Below, in pieces: positions 1 through 8,488 of a stretch of 41,780 nt of DNA; the stretch's first letter is position 1; every line of letters begins with the position of its first letter. A program made the translations under genes and the position numbers. The notes under the pieces are model-generated. The model had not been told where the DNA came from, did no database searches, and saw only the letters and a program-made list of their open reading frames with translations. The stretch is from the NCBI GenBank assembly GCA_029557215.1, contig JAKPQQ010000101.1, positions 1 to 41,780 on the forward strand, written 5' to 3'. This DNA is from Fibrobacterota bacterium. GTDB lineage: Bacteria; Fibrobacterota; Fibrobacteria; UBA5070.

Positions 1-2960
1 CCGCCGTCGTCGCCCAACCGGACGGAAACCGTCGCGCTGCCGTTGGCGTCGTCGGCGGGTGTGTAGGTGAGGGTGCCTTCGGGCGAGATCGCGGGCTGCG
101 CGGAAAAGAGCGCGTTGTTGTCGTTGGAGACCCGGAACCCCAGGACCTGCGCCGACTCCGCCGGCGAGCCCTTTGAGATCGCGGTGGCCCATCCCGGGAC
201 GGTCCGGAGTCCGGCGTCTTCCAGGCCGGTCTGGTCGGCTCCCTTGACGAAGCTGGGAGGGGAGTTCAGGATCACCACGTCGATGGACGAGGATTTGTAG
301 ACGACGGTCACGGTCGCCTTGCCGGGGTTGTTCAGCAAGTTGACGCTCGCGAAGGTTCCCGAAATGCCGTTGGCTTGCACGATTCCCGTGCTCGTGCCGG
401 TTTCCGTCAATCCCGAAAGATCCAGGTTCAGGATGGACGCGCCTCCGAGGACGAGATTTCCGCTCAGGGTCAGGCGATCGTAGTCGATGCCGGGTTTTGT
501 CGTTCCCTTCACGCGGATGCCCAGCGAGGAACCCGTTCCGTTGGAGAAATTCGCGCCCGTGCCGGTCAGGGCGCCGATGGCGAAGGGGGTTCCGGGTTGG
601 ACGGATTCTTCGTTGACGTTCAAGTAACCGGGGATGTTTCCGTTGCAGAACAGCTTTCCGCCCGTCACGACATCCACCGGAGTGGTGGATGTCAAGGATC
701 CGTCGATGACCAGGGTGCCAGCGCGGATCGCGGTGCCTCCGGAGTAGGTGTTGTTCGTTCCTTTGAGCGTCTGTCGGCCGGTCCCCGTCTTTTCCAGGGA
801 AAGCTTGCCGGTGATGTTGCCCAGGTAGGTGGTGTCGGAACTCCCGGTCAAGGTCAGCGTGCTCGGGGTGCCGCTGGAATTCGTGACGCTCCGGGAGGTG
901 CCGACCAGGGAATAGAGAGACGAGAACTGCTGGTTGTACCCGTTGAGGTCGACGATCACCTGGTAGTCGGTGTTCGACTCGCTTTGGATCAGCGCGGCGT
1001 TGGGTGGCAGCCCGTTGTTGATTCCCAGCCTCGCCGTTCCCCTCTGCAGATCGAACCTCGTCGCGTTGCCGCCTCCGCGATAGACGACCAGTCCCGCCCG
1101 TTGCTTCACGACCGTCGCGGTTCCGCCCATGTTGATCGGTCCGGTGATCGTGAGGGATCCGGTCATGTCGGTGGATCCCGCGATGGTCCCGCCGGTGGCG
1201 CAGTTGGCGTTCACGTTCAAGGCGCCACTCCAGGTGGCGTTCGCGTTCGCGTTGGATTCGAGGACGCCTCTGCCCATTTCTGGATCGCAGGAGGTGATCG
1301 TCAAGGTGTTGACCAGGTTCACCCCGTTGTTCAGGACGATCCTGCCCGTGCCGTTCATGTTCACGGGGCCCGCGCCCAACGAGGTGGAGCTGGCGGCGAC
1401 CACGGTACCCGCGAGGTGCGTGTAGGGTTGGGCGGCGGAGTTGCTCCCCGACAAGGTGAGCGTGGCGGTTCCGGCCTTCGCGAAGGCGCCCGAGATGGAA
1501 CTGGAGATCGTCGCGTCCGCGCTCGCGACGATGGTCGGCGCGCTTCCCGTCATGGCGATCGTTCCGGAGGAAATCGTGTAGCCGGAGTTGGCGAAGATCA
1601 CCGAGTCGGCGCTCTGCGTTCCGTTGACGGTGATGGAATAGCCGCCGTCGGCACCCGCGAACAAGGCTGCATGGCCGGTTCCTGGCCAGGCGAAGAGATC
1701 GGTGCCGTTGTACGACCAGAAATTGTCCGTTCCCCAGGTTCCCGATCCCGGTTGGATTCCCGGCGTCGAGGCGTTGTCCCAGGTCAAGCGGTCCGATGCG
1801 TTCGCGATCGAGATGGCGAACTCCTTGGCGTAGTAGCCCGCGCGCCGGTCCTCGACGCTGAGTCGGATGCTGTAGGACGATTTGGCTTCGAAGTCGAACA
1901 CCGCGTTGGTGAACAGCGAATCGTTGGAAATCGCGAACGATGCGTTGTCGGTGGATCCGGTTCCCGCAGCGAAGCGGAACAGGAAGGTCTCGCCGGCGTC
2001 GGGGTCGGTCGCCGAGATCTTCGCCACGAACGATCTGGAAGCCAGGTTCTCCGCCACGGTGCTCGAACCCAGGGTCATCCCGGTGGGTTGGAAATTGGTG
2101 GTGAAGTTCCAGGAGGTTGCGTCGGAGATTCCCGCGTAGTCCTCGTTCGACAGATCCTTGAACGCCCCTGCGTCGATGTTGACGTGGTAGCCGGTCCCCA
2201 ACGCGAAGGCGTTGGAGGGAAGAAACGACACGATGTTGCTGTTGGAACCCACCAAGGCGACATCGTCGACCCAATAGGTGCCAGCGATCGAAAAGTTCAA
2301 TCCATAGGAGTTCACGCGGGTCGGATCGGTGATGACCGAGATGGGAATCGAGATCCGCGTCCAGGCGTTCGGTGTCAAGGCGGGCCCGGGGAACACCGTG
2401 CCGTCGGTCCAATCGTCGGTGGTGCCGCTTCGGGTGAAGGCATGCGCTGTGGCTCCTGAAGTCTCGGTGTACACCCAGCAGGCCAGCGAATCGAATCCGC
2501 TCCAGTTTTGCGATGCGAATCGCCCTTCGACCTGGTCCCAGGTCGAACTGGTCACCGCCTTGAGCGATCCCGTGCCGGTGCGCGCGCGGCTGTTGTCCTG
2601 GGTGCGGATCGCCTCTCCCCAGAGGTTCCACTCCTCGACACCGGAATCGAATCCTTTCAGCAAAAGGCTGGATCCAAAACTCACGCGATCGGAAGGGACG
2701 GGAATCGACTCGAAGATGGAATTGTCGCTCGATCTGCGGAACACGATGTTCCCGGTGCCCGCCTGCATGGGGCTTGCGAACTGGATCTGGAAGGGTTGGC
2801 GTCCGGCGATCCTGGTGGATCCGTCGGGAGGGAGGAAGTTGGATGTGGTGGGTTTTGCGGAAAACGCCGCCGTCGCCGTGACCAGCGCGAGCGGGATCGC
2901 AAGGCGGACTCCGCCTCTTGGCTTTGTCGCCTTTGGGAAGCCTGGCCAGTCCATCGTCAT
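1..2960 (-). CDS. Giant secreted autotransporter-type adhesin, N-terminal part (runs off left edge)
   Basis: This frame is open from an ATG at 2960 to base 1 (986 codons, no stop), so the C-terminus lies outside the window. A purine-rich GGGGAGGG lies about 11 nt upstream. Residues 1-36 look like a signal peptide with a long basic n-region. Residues about 40-95 start an SbsA-type Ig-like fold. Residues about 100-215 resemble a jelly-roll carbohydrate-binding module. About 220-270 read like the rest of the Ig fold, including DAGAFKDLSNEDYAGI and a WNFTT end. A cadherin-like stretch (ATDPDAGETFLF) follows at about 275-375, then Gly/Thr/Asn-rich beta repeats with an autotransporter-associated strand motif (LSLEKTGTGRQTLKGTNNTY). 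The last 80 residues resemble the tandem repeats of very large bacterial surface proteins (AISPEGTLTYTPADDANGSA). Secretion and adhesion are inferred from this architecture. The anchor domain is not visible. Confidence 0.85.
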   Translation of the reverse strand, partial: MTMDWPGFPKATKPRGGVRLAIPLALVTATAAFSAKPTTSNFLPPDGSTRIAGRQPFQIQFASPMQAGTGNIVFRRSSDNSIFESIPVPSDRVSFGSSLLLKGFDSGVEEWNLWGEAIRTQDNSRARTGTGSLKAVTSSTWDQVEGRFASQNWSGFDSLACWVYTETSGATAHAFTRSGTTDDWTDGTVFPGPALTPNAWTRISIPISVITDPTRVNSYGLNFSIAGTYWVDDVALVGSNSNIVSFLPSNAFALGTGYHVNIDAGAFKDLSNEDYAGISDATSWNFTTNFQPTGMTLGSSTVAENLASRSFVAKISATDPDAGETFLFRFAAGTGSTDNASFAISNDSLFTNAVFDFEAKSSYSIRLSVEDRRAGYYAKEFAISIANASDRLTWDNASTPGIQPGSGTWGTDNFWSYNGTDLFAWPGTGHAALFAGADGGYSITVNGTQSADSVIFANSGYTISSGTIAMTGSAPTIVASADATISSSISGAFAKAGTATLTLSGSNSAAQPYTHLAGTVVAASSTSLGAGPVNMNGTGRIVLNNGVNLVNTLTITSCDPEMGRGVLESNANANATWSGALNVNANCATGGTIAGSTDMTGSLTITGPINMGGTATVVKQRAGLVVYRGGGNATRFDLQRGTARLGINNGLPPNAALIQSESNTDYQVIVDLNGYNQQFSSLYSLVGTSRSVTNSSGTPSTLTLTGSSDTTYLGNITGKLSLEKTGTGRQTLKGTNNTYSGGTAIRAGTLVIDGSLTSTTPVDVVTGGKLFCNGNIPGYLNVNEESVQPGTPFAIGALTGTGANFSNGTGSSLGIRVKGTTKPGIDYDRLTLSGNLVLGGASILNLDLSGLTETGTSTGIVQANGISGTFASVNLLNNPGKATVTVVYKSSSIDVVILNSPPSFVKGADQTGLEDAGLRTVPGWATAISKGSPAESAQVLGFRVSNDNNALFSAQPAISPEGTLTYTPADDANGSATVSVRLGDDG

Positions 2961-3131
2961 CGAACCCGATTCCCTCCCCGCAGGGTGCAACGCCCGCGAC
3001 TGCGATTCTACGGCTTTTTGGCCGCCGGGACAAGCGTTCGTGACGGGCCGCTACCGAGATCCGAGCCGCGGGCAATCCCGCTTCGTGCAAGATTCGCGAG
3101 CATCGTGTCGTCTCGCGCGTCGCGGGAGTGG

Positions 3132-3137
3132 TAGAAT
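3132..3137 (+). promoter_or_regulatory. Putative -10 hexamer (TAGAAT) of the TPR operon
   Basis: TAGAAT ends 10 nt before the ATG at 3148 in the divergent region 2961-3147. No convincing -35 element and no Shine-Dalgarno sequence are visible. If used, the transcript would have a 5' UTR of only a few bases. Confidence 0.3.
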
Positions 3138-3147
3138 CCAACCCGCA

Positions 3148-4617
3148 ATGGATTCGTTCGTCGTCATCGCGTTGTTGATCCGCCAGGTGCTGGGCGCTTC
3201 CGGTGCGGGAGAAGTCTCGACGCTGGTTCGCAACGCCGGGGAGCTGTTGCGTTCCGACCAGCCGGCCAAGGCGCTCGTGCTGTTGCAGCGCGCCCGTTCG
3301 TTGGATTCCACCCAGGTGGAACTGGACAGGCTGACGGGGGAATGTCTTTCCAGGTTGGGACGCTGGGTCCCGCCCGACGCGGGCTCCGATTGGACGGCCA
3401 GCGACGATCGCTTCGCTCGTGCGATCCGTGAGAGTCCCGATTCCATGTTCCAGGTCGCGGGCCAGCTCGCCGATGCGGAGAATCTTTCGGGCGCCATGAG
3501 GATCGTGTGGAACCTGTCGCGCAGCCACGCGGCAAAGGCGTCCTACCTCAAGGCGTTCGGCGATCTTCGCACCAGGCAGGAAACGAAGGTATCCTTCCAT
3601 CGCGATCTGGCGCGCCAGGCGCATGGCCGCGGAGCCGTATCCGAGGCGGCGGACCAATGGCGCCTGGCGTATTCCGCCCGTCCCGAAGATCCCGCGTTGC
3701 GCGACATGCTCGAAAAGGCGGAACGGACCCGCGAAACCACGCTGCAGTGGTTCCGCGACGATCTGCGACGGTCGTTGGCGGCGCGCGACGAGGAATCCGC
3801 GATGGAACTTCTGCGCAAGGCCAGGATCGTCTTTCCGGATGTGGCGACTTTCCAGACCTCGTTCGATTCGCTCGACGCGTCGCGCCGATCCGTTCGCATG
3901 GCGAAGCTGGCGTGGATCGACTCCCTGGCCGACCAGGGACGCGACCAGCAGGCGATGGACGCCATGGAAGCCCTGGTGGAATCGGATCCGCAGGAAACGG
4001 CCCTGGTGGTGGCGCAGAGCGCGCTCCAGGCGCGCATCCACAAGCGCAGGCAACGACAGAAAATGGAAGAATTGACCAGATCCTGCGACCAGGCCATCCA
4101 GAGCGGCGATCTGGGCAAGGCCGAGGCGATCCTGGCGGATCTCAAGGGCGTCGGAGGCGAGAACGCCTCGATCGATCGGATCCGCGCGAGGGTCGATTCG
4201 CTGCGGGAGACGGATCGCGCGTCCGGAGCCTTCAACGAGGCCCTTGCTTCGGCGCGTCAGGCCTTGAAGGCGGGCGATTTCGCGACGGGGCGGAACTTCC
4301 TCGCCAAGGCATTGGTCTTGAAGCCCGACAACTCCCTGGCCAAGGGGCTTCTGGCAAGCATCGCCGGCGAGAAGCCCGCACCACCCGTTCCGCAGAAGAC
4401 GGTTGCCGCCGTGCCGAAATCCGACGTCCCCGCCCCCAGCGAACAGGATGCGAAAAAGGCCAAGGAGCTTCTCCTTACCGGGGTCGCCGCCTACCGTGCC
4501 GGCGAATACGCCAAGGCCATCGAAGACTGGAAACAAGTTCTTGTGCTCGATCCCGGTTGCGTCCAGGCCCAGAAGTACCTGGCCAACGTGGGCCTCAAAC
4601 AGAAGAGGCTGAAATGA
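3148..4617 (+). CDS. Tetratricopeptide-repeat protein, first gene of an envelope-signalling operon
   Basis: 489 residues. The N-terminus (DSFVVIALLIRQVLGAS) is a short hydrophobic segment, either a signal peptide or a membrane anchor, so the protein is probably periplasmic. The rest is alpha-helical with TPR-like units (AGELLRSDQPAKALVLLQRA near residue 27; a canonical C-terminal unit, GVAAYRAGEYAKAIEDWKQV, near residue 450). A Pro/Ala/Lys linker precedes the last repeat. TPR arrays usually scaffold protein-protein contacts; no enzymatic motif is seen. The start was chosen because the upstream part of the open frame lies over the divergent adhesin gene, and a TAGAAT hexamer sits 10 nt before this ATG. 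There is no Shine-Dalgarno sequence. The stop overlaps the next start as ATGA. The partner is unknown; the neighbours suggest work with the propeller/LysM protein. Confidence 0.85.
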   Translation: MDSFVVIALLIRQVLGASGAGEVSTLVRNAGELLRSDQPAKALVLLQRARSLDSTQVELDRLTGECLSRLGRWVPPDAGSDWTASDDRFARAIRESPDSMFQVAGQLADAENLSGAMRIVWNLSRSHAAKASYLKAFGDLRTRQETKVSFHRDLARQAHGRGAVSEAADQWRLAYSARPEDPALRDMLEKAERTRETTLQWFRDDLRRSLAARDEESAMELLRKARIVFPDVATFQTSFDSLDASRRSVRMAKLAWIDSLADQGRDQQAMDAMEALVESDPQETALVVAQSALQARIHKRRQRQKMEELTRSCDQAIQSGDLGKAEAILADLKGVGGENASIDRIRARVDSLRETDRASGAFNEALASARQALKAGDFATGRNFLAKALVLKPDNSLAKGLLASIAGEKPAPPVPQKTVAAVPKSDVPAPSEQDAKKAKELLLTGVAAYRAGEYAKAIEDWKQVLVLDPGCVQAQKYLANVGLKQKRLK

Positions 4618-6683
4618 ATCGTTCCATCGGATTCCTGTTGGTCTCCGTCCTTGGCGCGATCGGCGCGAAGGCGGATCCCGGACCGTGGCGCAGGCTGCCG
4701 TTGCCCTCCGGCCAGGGGATGGTCTCTGCGTTGGCCGTCGGGAACGGAACCATCGCCGTCGGAGCCACCGCCGGTGGCGTGGTCCTGCTCGATTCCTCCT
4801 CGAGGCCGATCTCGGTCCTTCGCGACCCGTCGTTCGGAAAGACGGGCCGGATCTATTCCCTGGTGTGGAGCGGCACGGATCTCTGGATCGCGTCGGAAGG
4901 CGGTCTGTTCCGCTACGATGCCGCCGGGCAGCGGCTGGATCGCGCCAGGAACGACCTGCCCCCTTCGCTCAGATCCGGAGCGAAGGTCCTCGCGGCCCAC
5001 GGCGGGGCCGTATGGGGCGCGACCTCCCGCGCGGTCGCCTGCTTCCGGAGCGATCGTTCGCTTTCCCACAGGGAGTGGGGGCTTCCGATCCAGGACGAAC
5101 CGACGAGTCTGCTGAAAGTGGGTGGACGGATTCTGGTCGGCACGAGCTCCAAGGGTTTGCTGGTCCTGGACAGCTCCACGGGCGCCTGGATCCGGATCGG
5201 GCGGGCGGAGGGGCTTTCTTCCGACCAGGTGACCGGACTGGAATGGGTCGGAGCGGAGGTCTTCGTGGCGACGCCCGAAGGTCTCGACCTGCTGGATCTG
5301 TCGAGCCAGAAGGTGCGGGTCCTGTTTCCGGATCTTCTGGCGTCCTGGATGACCCAGGCCAACGGAACATTGTTCGTGACAAGCTTCGACGGCCTGGTTC
5401 GCGTCGACGCCACCGCCCGGACGAAGACGGTCGTGGCCATGCCCGGTGGCGTGCGGCCCGAAGGCGCGCTGTCCTTCGGGGACGCGACGCTGGTGGCCGC
5501 TTCCGGCGAGGAGCTGTTCGCGAGATCCCACCCGACCATCTTCGGCTCGGACGGATTCCGGTTGGCCCCGCAGGGGTTCCGGCTCGAACTGCCTGCCGGG
5601 GTTCCCTCGGGCGCCAAGATCCAAGCGTTCCTGCGGCTTCCCGAATGGCCCGAGGCCAAGATGGCCCTGGTGGTGGATGTCGTCGATGCCGGATCGGCGC
5701 TGCTGGTTCGGATGCCGCCGGAGATCCGGGGTCTGGTGCAGATCGACCTGGTCGCATCCACGGGTGCCAAGGTGGACGAGGTCCGGAGTCTCGAGGGGGT
5801 GGGGGATCGCACCAAGCCGGTCCTGGCCTTGGATCCGATCCGTTCGGTGGTCCGGGATTCGCAGATCGACGTTTCGGGAAGGGCGACGGGAGTCGCGGGG
5901 CTGCGGCTGGCCCTGCTTCCGGGAATCGCCGGGTTCGAGCCGGGACCCGATGGGACGTTCCGGAGGAGCGTGGCCCTGTCGCACGGGGAGAACAGGTTCG
6001 AACTCGTGCTCGAGGACGGGATCGGCAACCGGACGAGCCGCGGAATCTCCGTGCGGCGCGACGACAGGCCGCCGAGCATCGCGACGGTTCCCGACGACAC
6101 CGTCGCGGGCGATTTCGCGAGGATCCGGGTTCCCTACCGCGAGGCGGGATCGGTGAGGGCGAGCGCCTCGGCGAGCGCCCAGGTGCGTGTTTCGGTGTTC
6201 GATTCGTTCGTCGTGCTGGAAGCCCGCAAGCTCGTGGTGGGATCCAATTCCATCCGGTTGGTTCTCGAGGACGAAGCCGGGAACGCTTCGACGAAAACCG
6301 TCCACGTCGTGCGGCGCCAGGCCCCGACGGCGATCCTGGCCACGTCGTGGGGGTTCGACGCCCTGGACAATTCCTCCGGTGGCGACGGTGGCGCCAAGAC
6401 CCGCGATACGGGACGATCGGTGCACGTGGTCCACTACAGGATGGTCGAGGGCGAAACGTTGTGCGGCGTGGCCGAGCACTTCTACGGAGGCCAGCCGCTG
6501 GCCGAAGTCCTGATCCGCTGGAACGGGTTCGCCGATTCCAGCCAGTGGCGCAGGATGCCTGTCGGAACCCCCGTGGAAGTGCCGTTCTGGAAGGACTTCG
6601 ACTACGGCAACCCCGATCTGAAATCCGCGATGGAATCATTCCCGTGGGATCGGATCCCGATGGGCCCCAGGAGCAGGAAATGA
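4614..6683 (+). CDS. Secreted beta-propeller / Ig-like / LysM-domain protein
   Basis: 689 residues with a signal peptide (NRSIGFLLVSVLGAIGAKA). Residues about 30-310 hold blades like those of two-component-regulator propellers (repeated forms such as DLWIASEGGLFRYD and EVFVATPEGLDLLDL). Residues about 410-570 contain two beta-sandwich modules that bind or space (GENRFELVLEDGIGNRT, SNSIRLVLEDEAGNAST). After a Gly/Ser-rich linker the C-terminus has a LysM-like module (VEGETLCGVAEHFYGG, then PVGTPVEVP), which normally binds peptidoglycan. The likely role is a periplasmic sensor or scaffold that reads a ligand through the propeller while held on the wall; this is inference. The start overlaps the TPR gene stop (ATGA), and the stop overlaps the cyclase start (ATGA), so the genes are probably translationally coupled. 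Confidence 0.85.
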   Translation: MNRSIGFLLVSVLGAIGAKADPGPWRRLPLPSGQGMVSALAVGNGTIAVGATAGGVVLLDSSSRPISVLRDPSFGKTGRIYSLVWSGTDLWIASEGGLFRYDAAGQRLDRARNDLPPSLRSGAKVLAAHGGAVWGATSRAVACFRSDRSLSHREWGLPIQDEPTSLLKVGGRILVGTSSKGLLVLDSSTGAWIRIGRAEGLSSDQVTGLEWVGAEVFVATPEGLDLLDLSSQKVRVLFPDLLASWMTQANGTLFVTSFDGLVRVDATARTKTVVAMPGGVRPEGALSFGDATLVAASGEELFARSHPTIFGSDGFRLAPQGFRLELPAGVPSGAKIQAFLRLPEWPEAKMALVVDVVDAGSALLVRMPPEIRGLVQIDLVASTGAKVDEVRSLEGVGDRTKPVLALDPIRSVVRDSQIDVSGRATGVAGLRLALLPGIAGFEPGPDGTFRRSVALSHGENRFELVLEDGIGNRTSRGISVRRDDRPPSIATVPDDTVAGDFARIRVPYREAGSVRASASASAQVRVSVFDSFVVLEARKLVVGSNSIRLVLEDEAGNASTKTVHVVRRQAPTAILATSWGFDALDNSSGGDGGAKTRDTGRSVHVVHYRMVEGETLCGVAEHFYGGQPLAEVLIRWNGFADSSQWRRMPVGTPVEVPFWKDFDYGNPDLKSAMESFPWDRIPMGPRSRK

Positions 6684-7954
6684 ACTGGCGTCGGAGGTGG
6701 ATCGGGATCAGGGGGCAGATCTGGCTTCTGCTCGTGGTGGTGATCCTGGGGGTCGCGTCTGTCACCGCGGGGATCGCGGCGCGTTCGCAGCGTATTTCCA
6801 TCATCGAAGAGCGCAAGCTGCGCGGCGAATCCGTGCTGCGTTCCTGGTCCAGCCTTTGTCGCGAGCGCGTTCTCAGCGACGAGACCGTGAACCTGTCCAT
6901 GTGGGATTTCATCGACGTGCTGATGGGAGGCGAGCGTTCCGTGGTGGAGGTCTATCTGGTGGACACCTCGGGAACCTACCTGATGCACAACATCCAGGCG
7001 ATGGTGGGGACGCGCCCCGTGGCGACGGATTCCGTCAACGGCTGGCTGGCGGCGGGATCGGGAAGCTTCGAGGAGGACGACTCGACGGGGGCGAGGTTGA
7101 GGTTCCAGCAGACCCTGGATGTCTCGGGTCGGCGGTTGGGCCTGGCGGGAGTGGTGTTTTCCGCGGCGGGGATCGAGGAAGGCGTCCAGGGTTCGGTCCG
7201 TCGCATCCTATTCTTCGCCGGACTCATCGCCCTGGTCGGCCTGGTCCTGGCTTCGCTGCTGGTCTACCAGGTCTCGCGGCCGATCCACCTGCTGGTGGAA
7301 GGCGTCCGGAAGTTCGGCGAGCGGTTCGATCCGGAACACCCCGAGTCGGCCAACGTGAAGATCGAATTCCGCGCCTTCAACGAGATCGCGGACGTGCGGG
7401 ATTCCTTCAACGAGATGACCGCGGCGCTGCAGAAGAGCCTTGCCGAAAAGAAGGCGCTCAAGGAGGAGTCGGGATATCTGAGGCTCCAGGCGACCACCGA
7501 CGCCCTGACGGAATTGTTCAACAAGAGGCAGTTCGAGGAGGATTTCCCGACCTTGGTCGACCTGGCCGCGACGCGTTCGCGGCCGCTTTGCCTGATCATG
7601 ATGGACATGGACCGGTTCAAGCTGCTCAACGACACGCTGGGCCACGCCGCCGGCGACGACGCGCTCCGATGCCTCGCCCAGTCGATCCGGGCGCGCACGC
7701 GCAATTCGGAGCGCGCCTACCGGCTCGGGGGCGACGAATTCGTCGTGGTTTCCACGGGGACCGGCCTCGAGGACGCCCGGGCCATCGCCGGGCGCATCTC
7801 CGAGGACTACGAGCAGCGCAAGAACGCCGACAATCCGTCGACGATCTCGTACGGCGTGGTCGCCTACGACGGAAAATGTTCGCACCAGGACCTGCTCCAC
7901 GCGGCCGACCAGGAGATGTACCGCGTCAAGCGCCAGAAGAAGGCAGGCAGATGA
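6680..7954 (+). CDS. Membrane diguanylate cyclase (HAMP-GGDEF)
   Basis: 424 residues. A transmembrane helix at 13-33, a periplasmic sensor region of about 140 residues (unrecognised fold), a second helix at about 175-196, a HAMP-type segment at about 197-252, a short coiled stretch, then a GGDEF domain from about 270 to the end. The active-site motif is intact (RLGGDEF, 350-354) and the substrate loop is canonical (DMDRFKLLNDTLGHAAGD), so it should make c-di-GMP from two GTP. The inhibitory site five residues before GGDEF reads RNSE rather than RxxD, so product inhibition may be weakened. It is joined by ATGA overlaps to the propeller/LysM gene upstream and the AMIN-like gene downstream. The periplasmic domain probably receives its signal from those partners; this is inference. 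Confidence 0.93.
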   Translation: MNWRRRWIGIRGQIWLLLVVVILGVASVTAGIAARSQRISIIEERKLRGESVLRSWSSLCRERVLSDETVNLSMWDFIDVLMGGERSVVEVYLVDTSGTYLMHNIQAMVGTRPVATDSVNGWLAAGSGSFEEDDSTGARLRFQQTLDVSGRRLGLAGVVFSAAGIEEGVQGSVRRILFFAGLIALVGLVLASLLVYQVSRPIHLLVEGVRKFGERFDPEHPESANVKIEFRAFNEIADVRDSFNEMTAALQKSLAEKKALKEESGYLRLQATTDALTELFNKRQFEEDFPTLVDLAATRSRPLCLIMMDMDRFKLLNDTLGHAAGDDALRCLAQSIRARTRNSERAYRLGGDEFVVVSTGTGLEDARAIAGRISEDYEQRKNADNPSTISYGVVAYDGKCSHQDLLHAADQEMYRVKRQKKAGR

Positions 7955-8481
7955 TTCCGCTGGCGGTGGCGATCGCGAGCCTGGCCTCGGCGATGGACCC
8001 CGGGGAGCGCGGCGTGCTCAAGGCGCTGCGGTGGAGCGAGATCGGCGACACCATGCGTCTGGAATTCGAATTTTCCGAACGACCGGAGCTGTACAGGGTG
8101 CGCCCTTCTCCCGGAAAGGGGAATCGGAGCCTCCTGTTCGTGGACTTCGCCGGATCCGGGATCGACAGCGCTGGTGACAGGAATTGGCCGCGTTGGATCC
8201 GCGCCGCGGAAGATTCGGGGAAGCTCTCGTTTCGGGTCGACCTGGACGCTCCGGTGCCTTGGAAGACCTCCTGGAACGAACTCGTCCTTCGGATCGATCT
8301 GCTGGATCGGGTCCACCGGCGGCCCGTCTGGATGAGCCCCTGGGTGATCGGCGCGGCAGGCGCCGGGATCGCCGCGGGCGGGGTCGCGTTCTGGGTGATG
8401 GGCACCGGAGGATCGGATCCGGCGCCCGGCCCCGACGACGGAGTCATCCCCCCGCCGGGGTTCCATCTTCCCGGACCTTGA
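7951..8481 (+). CDS. AMIN-like exported membrane protein
   Basis: 176 residues. A short signal-like start (IPLAVAIASLASAMD) is followed at residues 22-115 by a beta-rich domain (VLKALRWSEIGDTMRLEFEF, SLLFVDFAGSGI) that resembles AMIN domains, the modules that target AmiC amidases and PilQ secretins to the cell wall. A transmembrane helix follows at about 130-150 (WVIGAAGAGIAAGGVAFWVM), then a Pro/Gly-rich tail. It is the last gene of the four-gene overlapping operon, its ATG overlapping the cyclase stop. AMIN assignment is by pattern only and moderately sure. If right, two of the four products bind peptidoglycan. The stop lies 7 bp from the end of the convergent gene. Confidence 0.75.
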   Translation: MIPLAVAIASLASAMDPGERGVLKALRWSEIGDTMRLEFEFSERPELYRVRPSPGKGNRSLLFVDFAGSGIDSAGDRNWPRWIRAAEDSGKLSFRVDLDAPVPWKTSWNELVLRIDLLDRVHRRPVWMSPWVIGAAGAGIAAGGVAFWVMGTGGSDPAPGPDDGVIPPPGFHLPGP

Positions 8482-8488
8482 TCCGTCC

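Noticed and set aside
375..2459. A 694-codon open frame on the plus strand
   Set aside because: It is antisense to the adhesin. Its product is Gly/Arg/Val-rich low-complexity sequence without domains, while the minus-strand frame gives clear surface modules.
4491..6479. Long minus-strand open frames across the propeller and cyclase genes
   Set aside because: They are shadows caused by high GC content. They encode Arg/Pro/Gly-rich sequence and lie opposite recognised domains.
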